A stretch of DNA of 64,000 nt from Pseudidiomarina taiwanensis (GTDB lineage: Bacteria; Pseudomonadota; Gammaproteobacteria; Enterobacterales; Alteromonadaceae): NCBI RefSeq assembly GCF_003987435.1, contig NZ_PIQG01000005.1:161045-225044 (forward strand). The letters run 5' to 3'. Both the position numbers and the translations under genes were made by a program. Positions 17,691 through 25,743 of the stretch are shown piece by piece. The notes beneath the pieces are model-generated. The model was not told where the DNA came from, did not search any database, and saw only the letters and a list, made by a program, of their open reading frames with translations. Every line of letters begins with the position of its first letter. The first letter of the stretch is position 1.

Positions 17691-20252
17691 ATGCAAATTG
17701 ATCAAAAACCAGGATTAGGAAGGTTCAATACTCTAGCACTCGCCATTATGGCAGTGATGTTGCCGATACAAGGTGCTGTCGCGCAAGAGAGCGCAAGCGC
17801 CGATGGTGCGCAAGAAGATGTCGAGCGTATCAATGTTGTGGGCAGCCGTCGCGCAGGTCGCACCGTCAGTGATTCGCCCGTGCCAATTGATATTATCGAT
17901 GAAGATTCAATTAAGGCGACGGGTCTCACTGAGACCAATATGATTCTGAATACTTTGTTGCCGAGTTTTAACTTCCCGCAACCTTCGATTACCGATGGTA
18001 CCGACCATGTCCGTCCAGCCCAGCTTCGCGGTCTTGCACCGGACCATACCTTAGTGTTGGTGAACGGCAAGCGTCGTCATACTTCAGCACTACTTAACTT
18101 GAATGGTTCGATGGGGCGTGGCTCGTCTGCGGTTGACTTGAACACAATTCCAGCCAATGCGATTAAACGGATCGAAGTACTTCGTGATGGTGCTGCAGCA
18201 CAGTACGGTTCTGATGCCATCGCCGGGGTCATTAATATTGTCCTAAAAGATAGTCCAGAAGGCGGTGAAGTATCGGTTACTTACGGTGCCAATGTCACCA
18301 CGATGGACGGTGTGCCTAATTTAGACAGCGTAAGCATTGAGAATGGCAGCTTGTCACTGCAAACCGGAAGTGACCGTGAAGTCACCGATGGTCAAACCTT
18401 GACCCTGCGAGGAAACATGGGGTTTGAACTCGGTACGGATGGTTTCATTCACGTTGCGGCTGAATATCGTGACCGTGGTGAAGCCAATCGTGCGGACTAT
18501 GACCCACGTCAGAACTATCCTTTGGTGAATGGCGAGCTCGACCCGCGTGAAGTAACCTTTGATCGTTACAACCATGTGTTTGGTAATGGTGCGGTCACCG
18601 ATTTCTCTGTTTTTGCTAACGCCGGAAAATACTTAACGGATAGTGCTGAACTATACGTCACGGCGAGTGCGGGGAATCGCAACTCAGTTGGCGCAGGTTT
18701 TTACCGTCGTGCCAATGATAGTCGCAACGTGCTGAGCATTTATCCAGATGGTTTCTTACCGCGGATCAAGACCGACATCAAAGATATGTCATTGATCGCA
18801 GGGGTTCGTGGCTATCAAGGTGATTGGAACTATGACGTCTCGGTCACTCATGGTCAGAATGACCTCGACTATAGCGTGATTAACACACTCAACGTATCGC
18901 TCGGGCCATCAAGCCAAACCCAGTTTGATGCTGGTGGTCTCGAATATGGTCAAACCGTATTTAACGTTGACGCCTCTCGCTTCGTCGACACTGATTTGTT
19001 CTATTCTGAAGTCAACGTCGCAGTCGGCGCTGAGTACCGTCGTGAGACATACGATATTACTGCCGGTGAGCCGAACTCATATATCCAAGGAACCTTTGGC
19101 CCAGGTGGCGTAGTCACTGATCCAGTTGATGGTCCATTTGGTGCAGCAGGTTCACAGGTATTCCCTGGGTTCACACCAGAATCAGCAGGTAGCAACTCTC
19201 GTCATAACTACAGCTTCTATGTTGATTTAGATACCAACATTACTGAGGACTGGAACGCTGCGGTCGCTGTGCGTTTTGAGGACTATTCAGATTTCGGTAG
19301 CACCGTAAACTGGAAGATGTCGCATCGCTATGAGCTAAATCAAGACTGGGCGTTGCGCGGCTCAATCTCAACTGGTTTCCGGGCGCCGTCGTTGCAACAG
19401 CAAAACTTCACTTCAATCGCAACCGTGTTTGTGGATAGTGTGCCGACTGAAACCGGAACCTTCGCTCCAAGCAGTGATGTTGCGTTAGCACTCGGTAGTC
19501 CGGGTCTTGATGCCGAAGAGTCAACTAACTTCAGTGCCGGTATTACCTACTCGCCAAGTGCTAACTTTAACTTGTCAGTAGACTTTTACCGCATTGATAT
19601 CGATGACCGGATCGTGCTGTCAAACAACCTGTCAGGTCCTGCAATTGAAACCTTGCTAGCCGGAACAGGCGCAGTAAGTGGACGTTTCTTCTTGAACGCT
19701 ATCGACTCTCGTACGCAAGGTGTCGATGTGGTCACCACCTACACCTATGATACGGATAGTTACGGTACCTTGTTGTTTAACGCTGGGCTCAATATTAATG
19801 ATAACGAAGTGACCGATATCATTGCCCCACCAGCGGTCTTGCAAGGCGCAGGTTTTGACCAAGACAACTTGTTCTCGGATGTCGAGCTACGTCGTTTTGA
19901 GACGGGGACCCCGAGCGATAAGATCAACCTTGGCGTGACCTGGAACTACGATATCTACAACGCAACGTTGCGGACAACACGTTATGGTGAAGTTGAAGAT
20001 CCATCATCAATCGCAGCTCGCAATGAGATTATTCCAAGCGAGTGGGTGACAGACCTTGATGTAAATATCGCAGTGACAGATAACATCAACGTTGCAGTGG
20101 GTGCCAATAACATCTTTGATGTATACCCTCGCGCAACACGTTACAATATTGAGGATGTTACAACCTTCGCAAATATCTTCCCATACTCAGGCTTCTCAGC
20201 CTTCGGCTTTACTGGCCGTTATCTCTATGGAAAAGTGAGCTATCGGTTCTAA
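17691..20252 (+). CDS. TonB-dependent outer-membrane receptor
   Basis: 853 residues. A signal peptide (about residues 1-31, ending AVAQ) is followed by a short spacer, a plug domain of roughly residues 45-180 (VLVNGKRRHTSALL, RIEVLRDGAAAQYGSDAIAGVINIVLK are classic plug motifs) and a 22-strand-type barrel ending in an aromatic residue (VSYRF). The substrate is not evident: no siderophore genes are nearby, no Fur site is visible, and this broad family in marine bacteria also takes up peptides, sugars and other polymers. Monocistronic, with its own promoter region and a terminator after the stop. The TonB box is not certain. Confidence 0.93.
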   Translation: MQIDQKPGLGRFNTLALAIMAVMLPIQGAVAQESASADGAQEDVERINVVGSRRAGRTVSDSPVPIDIIDEDSIKATGLTETNMILNTLLPSFNFPQPSITDGTDHVRPAQLRGLAPDHTLVLVNGKRRHTSALLNLNGSMGRGSSAVDLNTIPANAIKRIEVLRDGAAAQYGSDAIAGVINIVLKDSPEGGEVSVTYGANVTTMDGVPNLDSVSIENGSLSLQTGSDREVTDGQTLTLRGNMGFELGTDGFIHVAAEYRDRGEANRADYDPRQNYPLVNGELDPREVTFDRYNHVFGNGAVTDFSVFANAGKYLTDSAELYVTASAGNRNSVGAGFYRRANDSRNVLSIYPDGFLPRIKTDIKDMSLIAGVRGYQGDWNYDVSVTHGQNDLDYSVINTLNVSLGPSSQTQFDAGGLEYGQTVFNVDASRFVDTDLFYSEVNVAVGAEYRRETYDITAGEPNSYIQGTFGPGGVVTDPVDGPFGAAGSQVFPGFTPESAGSNSRHNYSFYVDLDTNITEDWNAAVAVRFEDYSDFGSTVNWKMSHRYELNQDWALRGSISTGFRAPSLQQQNFTSIATVFVDSVPTETGTFAPSSDVALALGSPGLDAEESTNFSAGITYSPSANFNLSVDFYRIDIDDRIVLSNNLSGPAIETLLAGTGAVSGRFFLNAIDSRTQGVDVVTTYTYDTDSYGTLLFNAGLNINDNEVTDIIAPPAVLQGAGFDQDNLFSDVELRRFETGTPSDKINLGVTWNYDIYNATLRTTRYGEVEDPSSIAARNEIIPSEWVTDLDVNIAVTDNINVAVGANNIFDVYPRATRYNIEDVTTFANIFPYSGFSAFGFTGRYLYGKVSYRF

Positions 20253-20274
20253 TCACCGTTTAGTTGGTCTGTAT

Positions 20275-20303
20275 AAAATGGGGCATTATGCCCCATTTTT
20301 TAT
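20275..20303. terminator. Bidirectional terminator between the TonB receptor and arsJ
   Basis: AAAATGGGGCA and TGCCCCATTTTTT form an 11-bp stem around TTA. T-runs occur on both sides, so it can end both convergent transcripts. The three loop bases are the arsJ stop codon, and one arm is the last codons of arsJ. Confidence 0.9.
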
Positions 20304-21494
20304 GGCTGGCTGGCGCGGTAAGCCGGTTGCACAAATAGCAGATAGAGCCAGTAAAATCGCGGAGCCAATTAGGCAGGCCGTTAGTCCATGGCTTTGGTAA
20401 AGTGCACCAGATAGAAGGGTACCCAATAAGCGGCCTAGGGCATTCGCCATGTAATAAAAGCCGACATCCAGAGAGACCCCATCGGCACGTGCGTATGAAA
20501 CGATGAGATAGCTATGCAGGGCTGAGTTAATCGCAAAGATGATTGCAAAAGCGAGCAAACCGATGATTAGCGATAACTCGGCGGGCCACCCGAAATTTAG
20601 TGCAGCGACGATCAAGGTTGGAATACTCATGGTCACTAAGGCCCAACTCACCGCATTCGGGGCCAGCTTAAAATGCGGAACCAGCGCTTGAATCACGCCA
20701 TAGCCAATAATCCAAAGCGCCATAAAGCTCCCGACTTGGCCGTTGCCCCAGTCTAATTCGGTACTGAAGTAGACAGGTATCGCGACCACGAACCAGATAT
20801 CACGGGCAGCGAATAAAAATAATCGCGCAGCTGAGAGCAGGTTAATCGCACGACTGGTCGAAAATACTTCGCGGAATTTAGGTTTGGCGGAGCTCGTTCC
20901 TAACTCGCCTCGTAAATAGAGCCAACTGCATAATGCCATTAGCGCAAGTGCAGCGGCGAGTGCTGTAACAGCAAGCTGAAACCCGACTGTGGCGAGTAAT
21001 ACCCCTCCGATGAAAAAGCCTACGCCTTTGAGAGTATTTTTTGAACCCGTTAATAACGCCACCCACCGATAAAGGCGGCCTTGTTGCGCCGCTGGAATAA
21101 GCAGTTTAATGGCACTTTTGGCACTCATTTTATTCAGGTCTTTGGCAATCCCAGAAAGGGCCTGCGCGGCCATGACCCAGATCATGCCAAGCCAAACGTC
21201 TGGAACGGCCAGCATGAGTAGAGCAATGATTTGCAGTAAGGCCCCAACTTGCATCGTTCGATTCAGACCAAAGCGAGCGCCTAACCAACCGCCGACGAGA
21301 TTCGTCACCACCCCAAATGCTTCATAAAAAATAAAGAGCATCGCGATGCTCAGTGCGTCGTAGCCAAGTTGATAGAAATAAAGCACCACCAACATCCGCA
21401 GCGCACCGTCGGTGAGGGTGAAAACCCAGTAGTTGGCAGTGATCAGAAGATATTGTCGAACGGCGTCTGAGAGGCTTTTAAACTTCGCAATCAT
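20286..21494 (-). CDS. arsJ: ArsJ, 1-arseno-3-phosphoglycerate exporter (MFS)
   Basis: 402 residues, about twelve membrane segments, major facilitator fold. The N-terminal region ([18 protein letters not shown], then [16 protein letters not shown]) and the central [19 protein letters not shown] and [13 protein letters not shown] segments match what I know of ArsJ. The partner gene upstream is the ArsJ-associated GAPDH, which uses arsenate in place of phosphate; ArsJ exports the unstable product, giving arsenate resistance. The ATG overlaps the GAPDH TGA (ATGA), so the two are translationally coupled. No arsR, arsC or arsB is nearby, so arsenite handling would be encoded elsewhere. Confidence 0.9.
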   Translation of the reverse strand: MIAKFKSLSDAVRQYLLITANYWVFTLTDGALRMLVVLYFYQLGYDALSIAMLFIFYEAFGVVTNLVGGWLGARFGLNRTMQVGALLQIIALLMLAVPDVWLGMIWVMAAQALSGIAKDLNKMSAKSAIKLLIPAAQQGRLYRWVALLTGSKNTLKGVGFFIGGVLLATVGFQLAVTALAAALALMALCSWLYLRGELGTSSAKPKFREVFSTSRAINLLSAARLFLFAARDIWFVVAIPVYFSTELDWGNGQVGSFMALWIIGYGVIQALVPHFKLAPNAVSWALVTMSIPTLIVAALNFGWPAELSLIIGLLAFAIIFAINSALHSYLIVSYARADGVSLDVGFYYMANALGRLLGTLLSGALYQSHGLTACLIGSAILLALSAICATGLPRQPAIKNGA

Positions 21495-22501
21495 AGCTGA
21501 TCGGCTTGCCCAACCAACTTCGCAAGCTCAACTGTGCGCATGGTGTAACCCCATTCATTGTCATACCAAGCGTAGACTTTTAACTGGGTCTCATTAACAA
21601 CCATAGTGGACAGCGCATCGATAATACTCGAGCGAGGGTCACTGCGATAATCGACAGAGACTAAAGGCCGTGTCTCATAACCCAAAATGCCCTTCAGTTC
21701 GCCATTCGCGGCATCTGCAAAAAGTTGGTTCACCTCGGTGACCGAAGTTGGGCGTTGCATCTCAAACACACAATCTGTTAACGAGGCGTTGGCGAGTGGC
21801 ACGCGCACCGCATGACCATTTAATTTGCCAGCAAGCTCTGGAAAAATCATACCGATCGCTTTAGCTGATCCCGTAGTTGTTGGAATCAAGCTCTCTCCGC
21901 AAGCTCGGGCTCGGCGCAAGTCTTTGTGGGCGCTATCCAGAATAGACTGGGTATTGGTGATATCGTGAATCGTCGTCATCGACCCATGCACAATACCGAT
22001 ATTTTCTTGTAGCACTTTAATCACTGGCGCAAGGCAGTTGGTCGTGCATGATGCTGCGGTCACAATACGGTGTTGAGTGGGATCAAATAAGTGCTGATTC
22101 ACTCCCATCACCACGTTGAGAACACCTTCCTCCTTAACAGGGGCCGTGACCACGACGCGTTTTACACCCTGGGCAAGATAAGCTTGTAACACCTGCTGTT
22201 GTTTAAATTTGCCTGAGGCCTCGATTACAACATCACATTGGCTCCAATCAACCTCGTCTATTTTAGATGCTCGGCTACAGACTATTTTTTGTTGGTTGAG
22301 GAGCAAGTTATCGCCATCATGAGCGGCATCATGCGACCAGCGACCATGCACCGAATCAAATTGGATCAGGTGAGCAAATGTCGCTGCATCACCTGCAGGG
22401 TCATTTACTTGCACAAGTTGCAGCGCTGGCTCTGCCATAATGGCACGAACGGCTAAGCGACCGATCCGCCCCAAACCATTAATCCCCACTTTGATGGTCA
22501 T
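21491..22501 (-). CDS. ArsJ-associated glyceraldehyde-3-phosphate dehydrogenase
   Basis: 336 residues of class I GAPDH: NAD fold [10 protein letters not shown], catalytic cysteine C152 in AASCTTNC, and C-terminal YDNEWGY. The [20 protein letters not shown] segment is the kind seen in GAPDHs that travel with arsJ, rather than in glycolytic GapA. Such enzymes make 1-arseno-3-phosphoglycerate from glyceraldehyde 3-phosphate and arsenate for export by ArsJ. I start at the ATG at 22501 (AACAGGA upstream); an in-frame extension further upstream has no support. Divergent from the Nramp-like gene, with three short direct repeats in the shared gap. A purely glycolytic role is less likely but not excluded. 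Confidence 0.9.
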   Translation of the reverse strand: MTIKVGINGLGRIGRLAVRAIMAEPALQLVQVNDPAGDAATFAHLIQFDSVHGRWSHDAAHDGDNLLLNQQKIVCSRASKIDEVDWSQCDVVIEASGKFKQQQVLQAYLAQGVKRVVVTAPVKEEGVLNVVMGVNQHLFDPTQHRIVTAASCTTNCLAPVIKVLQENIGIVHGSMTTIHDITNTQSILDSAHKDLRRARACGESLIPTTTGSAKAIGMIFPELAGKLNGHAVRVPLANASLTDCVFEMQRPTSVTEVNQLFADAANGELKGILGYETRPLVSVDYRSDPRSSIIDALSTMVVNETQLKVYAWYDNEWGYTMRTVELAKLVGQADQL

Positions 22502-22516
22502 AGTGTCCTGTTCCAG

Positions 22517-22550
22517 TGTCGTTGAGTTGTTGTCGTTGAAATGTCGCTGA
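22517..22550 (-). repeat. Three tandem 9-bp repeats in the GAPDH-arsJ leader (possible operator)
   Basis: On the plus strand TGTCGTTGA occurs at 22517-22525 and 22531-22539, and TGTCGCTGA at 22542-22550. Start-to-start spacing is 14 then 11 bases. They lie just downstream of a minus-strand TATAAT (22555-22550), that is, over the expected transcription start and 5' leader of GAPDH-arsJ. A regulator-binding site is an inference. Confidence 0.45.
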
Positions 22551-22555
22551 TTATA
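22550..22555 (-). promoter_or_regulatory. Putative -10 element for the GAPDH-arsJ transcript
   Basis: A perfect TATAAT on the minus strand, about 50 bases before the GAPDH ATG. The -35 region is poor, which would fit an activated or tightly controlled promoter. Its first base overlaps the end of the third 9-bp repeat. Confidence 0.45.
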
Positions 22556-22627
22556 ACTCAAGTTGATTTCGTTTTGGTGGCAAAGCAAGCTATGCTAAAT
22601 CGCAACTTGCTTCTAATGACAATAACA

Positions 22628-23881
22628 ATGGCAACATCACAGCAATCAAACAATCTACCTGCGTCATCGCGTTGGCGCGCACTCGGGCCCGGTATTATTC
22701 TATCTGCCGCAGCGGTAGGTGGCTCGCACTTAGTCGCCTCAACTCAAGCAGGGGCGTTATTCGGCTGGCAGTTATGGTGGCTGATTTTACTGGTCAATGT
22801 GATCAAATACCCTTTCTTCCGGTTTGGTGTCACTTACACGCTCAACAATCAAGAAAGCTTAATTGCAGGGTACTATCGCAAAGGTCCATGGTATCTGCGG
22901 ACCTTTATCTTATTGAATTTGATTGGCGCTGTGGTCAACACGGCAGGGGTGCTGTTACTGACAGCCAGTTTATTGAAGCTGTTTTTACCCGACAGTTGGT
23001 CTCTTAATCTAATCAGTGCAGGTTTACTAGCGATATGTGTTGCGTTGCTATTAGCTGGGCATTATCGCAGCCTTGATCGGCTCGCTAAGCTAATTATGTT
23101 TAGTTTAACTGTGGCGACTATTGTGGCAGTCGCGATTGCTTGGCAACAAGATACTTCGCCCCCGGCTGATTTTATTTCACCCTCGCCATGGGAACTTGCT
23201 GCGCTTGGATTTTTAGTGGCAATGATGGGGTGGATGCCCGTTCCGATTGAATTATCGGCCATTAACTCGTTATGGATTCGCAGTAAGCAAAAACTCATGA
23301 ACTTGAGTTTACGCGACTGCTTGTTCGACTTTAATCTTGGCTATTGGGTCACGGCAGTGCTGGCCTTGCTATTCTTGGCCCTCGGGGCATTAATACAGTT
23401 CGGTAACCCGCAACCTGTGGCAATGGCAGGTGGCCAGTTCGCATCGCAATTTGTGGCCATGTATCGCGATACTATTGGACCTTGGTCAGAGTATTTAGTT
23501 GGCGCAATTGCCTTTTTATGTATGTTTGGGACCACGCTTGCAGTGCTTGATGGCTATGCCCGGACGTTGCGCGAGAGTTTTCGAGTGATAGGCCAACACG
23601 GCGATAAGCCGAACTGGCAAATGTCAGAGGCAGGCTGGTTAATTTTACAAGCCATCGCAGGGCTTGCGCTGATTATGTTTTTCCGCGGTGCTTTAGGCCC
23701 TATGCTGACATTTGCGATGACCTTAGCTTTTATAACGACACCATTTTTTGCATGGCTAAACTTCTCACTTGCTCATCGCCAACCGTTGGCTTTGAAATGG
23801 CGAGTTTATGGCTGGATCGGTGTGTTGTACTTAACGCTATTTGCGCTGGGGTTTTTGCTTTGGAGTGCGCTGTTGAGTTGA
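22628..23881 (+). CDS. Nramp-like transporter with altered metal-site motifs
   Basis: About 417 residues with 11 or so hydrophobic segments and the overall Nramp layout: LGPGIIL at the start of TM1, QAGA after it, and the broad LeuT-like pattern. However, the canonical TM1 motif DPGN aligns with GGSH (residues 31-34) and the TM6 motif MPHN aligns with MPVP (203-206). The Mn2+/Fe2+-binding aspartate, asparagine and histidine are therefore missing, so the substrate is probably not a classical Nramp metal. Several ATGs compete; 22628 is the last before the conserved region and none has a strong Shine-Dalgarno, so the start may lie at 22541, 22592 or 22616. Divergent from GAPDH-arsJ. Confidence 0.75.
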   Translation: MATSQQSNNLPASSRWRALGPGIILSAAAVGGSHLVASTQAGALFGWQLWWLILLVNVIKYPFFRFGVTYTLNNQESLIAGYYRKGPWYLRTFILLNLIGAVVNTAGVLLLTASLLKLFLPDSWSLNLISAGLLAICVALLLAGHYRSLDRLAKLIMFSLTVATIVAVAIAWQQDTSPPADFISPSPWELAALGFLVAMMGWMPVPIELSAINSLWIRSKQKLMNLSLRDCLFDFNLGYWVTAVLALLFLALGALIQFGNPQPVAMAGGQFASQFVAMYRDTIGPWSEYLVGAIAFLCMFGTTLAVLDGYARTLRESFRVIGQHGDKPNWQMSEAGWLILQAIAGLALIMFFRGALGPMLTFAMTLAFITTPFFAWLNFSLAHRQPLALKWRVYGWIGVLYLTLFALGFLLWSALLS

Positions 23882-23981
23882 TATCAACGATGAAAACAGC
23901 GCATTGGTCGCAGGCTACTTGAGCTTTCAACAGCGATTGCCTTAAATGACAATCAATTGACTAATAAGACGAGAGGTAACT

Positions 23982-25523
23982 ATGAAACGTTCTTGGTTTG
24001 CTGCGACAGCGATAGCAGCTTTATTTATGTTCAATCCGACAGGATCGGTTGCCGTAGCCGATGAACTTCCTGTCGCCAAGTTACCTGCGGACGATGTCGT
24101 GGTGACCGAGCATCGCGCTCGGATTAATGGTGAGCGTTTTGAGTACCGCGCCACTACAGGTACCCAGCCTGTGTTTAACGCAGAGGGCGAAGCCACTGCT
24201 GCGCTCCACTTCACCTATTACGAGCGGATGGATGTCAAAAGCAAAGCCGAGCGGCCACTTTTAATTAGCTTTAATGGGGGCCCAGGCTCTGCATCGGTCT
24301 GGATGCATATTGCTTACACTGGGCCGAAGTCATTGCGCGTTGACGATGAAGGCTTCCCAATTATGCCTTACGGCGTAAAAGATAACCCTCATTCAGTGCT
24401 TGATGTCGCCGACATCGTATTCGTGAATCCGGTAAATACGGGCTATTCACGCGTATTACCTAATAGCAAAGGCGAAATGCCATCGCGTGAAAAACAAAAA
24501 GACATGTTTTTCGGAGTGAATGCGGATGTGAAATACCTCGCCGATTGGATCAATACCTTTGTAACACGCCATAATCGTTGGCAGTCACCTAAATATTTAA
24601 TTGGTGAAAGTTACGGGACTACCCGTGTCTCAGGTCTTGCGCTCGAGCTACAGAATCGCCAATGGATGTATTTCAATGGGGTGATTTTGGTCTCGCCAAC
24701 CGATTTGGGCATTGATCGCAGTGGTCCAGTGAAAGCGGCAAACCGTCTCCCATACTTCGCGGCCGCAGCTTGGTATCACAAGGCACTTGATGAAGAATTC
24801 CTCAATATGGATTTGCTTGAGTTCCTACCAATGGTTGAGAAGTACACCCTCGATACTTACTTACCCGCTTTGGCAAAAGGCTCGATGCTACCCGCGGCTG
24901 AACGTGAGCAAGTCGCCGCGCAGGTTGCGAAATACTCAGGTATCGACAAAAACGTGGTGTTACAGACTAACCTCGATATCGATACTTGGTTCTTTTGGAA
25001 GGAGTTACTTCGCGATAGAGGCCAAACAATCGGTCGCCTAGACTCACGTTATCTTGGCATTGATCGCACCGACGTCGGCGCTCGACCCGATTACAATGCT
25101 GAGTTAACTTCATGGTTACACTCGTTCACGCCAGCCATTAACTATTACATGCGTGAAGTGTTGAACTACCAAACTGATGTGAAGTACAACATGTTTGGTC
25201 CAGTTCATCCTTGGGACCGCAGCGGGAATGAAACCGGTCATCAATTAGGCGAAGCCATGCGTGCTAACCCATATTTGCATGTGCTAACGCAATCGGGCTA
25301 TTACGATGGTGCGACAAATTATTTTGATGGCAAATATAACATGTGGCACATTGATCCAAGCGGCAAGATGGCAGACCGTTTTGAGTTCAAAGGCTATCGC
25401 AGTGGTCACATGATGTACCTGCGTAGTGAAGATCTGCGTAAAGCCAATGAAGACTTACGTGAATTCATCTTGCGGACTATCCCGGCACAAGGCGAGGCGG
25501 CAAAATATCCGCCTCAGCAATAA
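23982..25523 (+). CDS. Secreted serine carboxypeptidase-like S10 peptidase
   Basis: 513 residues. Signal peptide (about 1-26, ending SVAVADE). The alpha/beta-hydrolase S10 signature is plain: SFNGGPGSASVW forms the oxyanion region, the nucleophile is S210 in GESYG, an acidic residue lies in SGYYDGATN and the catalytic histidine in YRSGHMMY. S10 enzymes trim residues from peptide C-termini at low pH; bacterial members are usually periplasmic or outer-membrane-bound. GAGAGG precedes the ATG. A 53-residue membrane protein follows after 19 bases and a giant amidohydrolase after that, suggesting an operon for use of peptides. Confidence 0.92.
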   Translation: MKRSWFAATAIAALFMFNPTGSVAVADELPVAKLPADDVVVTEHRARINGERFEYRATTGTQPVFNAEGEATAALHFTYYERMDVKSKAERPLLISFNGGPGSASVWMHIAYTGPKSLRVDDEGFPIMPYGVKDNPHSVLDVADIVFVNPVNTGYSRVLPNSKGEMPSREKQKDMFFGVNADVKYLADWINTFVTRHNRWQSPKYLIGESYGTTRVSGLALELQNRQWMYFNGVILVSPTDLGIDRSGPVKAANRLPYFAAAAWYHKALDEEFLNMDLLEFLPMVEKYTLDTYLPALAKGSMLPAAEREQVAAQVAKYSGIDKNVVLQTNLDIDTWFFWKELLRDRGQTIGRLDSRYLGIDRTDVGARPDYNAELTSWLHSFTPAINYYMREVLNYQTDVKYNMFGPVHPWDRSGNETGHQLGEAMRANPYLHVLTQSGYYDGATNYFDGKYNMWHIDPSGKMADRFEFKGYRSGHMMYLRSEDLRKANEDLREFILRTIPAQGEAAKYPPQQ

Positions 25524-25542
25524 CAATTAAAAGGAAAAAGAG

Positions 25543-25704
25543 ATGGCTGACTTTATTCGGATTATTATCGCAATTTTACTGCCTCCACTCGGTGTTTTTT
25601 TACAAGTGGGCATCGGCGGGCATTTTTGGCTCAATATCTTACTGACGCTGTGTGGTTACGTACCTGGTATCGTGCACGCGGTGTGGGTCATCGCTAAGAA
25701 ATAA
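25543..25704 (+). CDS. Pmp3/YqaE family small membrane protein (UPF0057)
   Basis: 53 residues, two transmembrane helices. The first contains the diagnostic IILPPLGV-type motif (here ILLPPLGVFLQVG), then a short loop with GHFWLNILLTL, and the second helix with GYVPGIVHAVWVI before a terminal AKK. Pmp3/YqaE proteins are linked to membrane potential and stress (salt, cold, acid). AAAGGA/AAGAG lies before the ATG. It sits between the S10 peptidase and the beta-propeller amidohydrolase on the same strand with short gaps, so it is probably cotranscribed with both. Confidence 0.9.
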   Translation: MADFIRIIIAILLPPLGVFLQVGIGGHFWLNILLTLCGYVPGIVHAVWVIAKK

Positions 25705-25743
25705 TACCGCCAACTTCGGCGTCTCAATTCAAAGGTGTTAAAA

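Noticed and set aside
22502..22588. N-terminal extension of GAPDH to 22588
   Set aside because: The extra 29 residues precede the normal GAPDH start MTIKVGING, which has its own Shine-Dalgarno; the region is better explained as leader with repeats.
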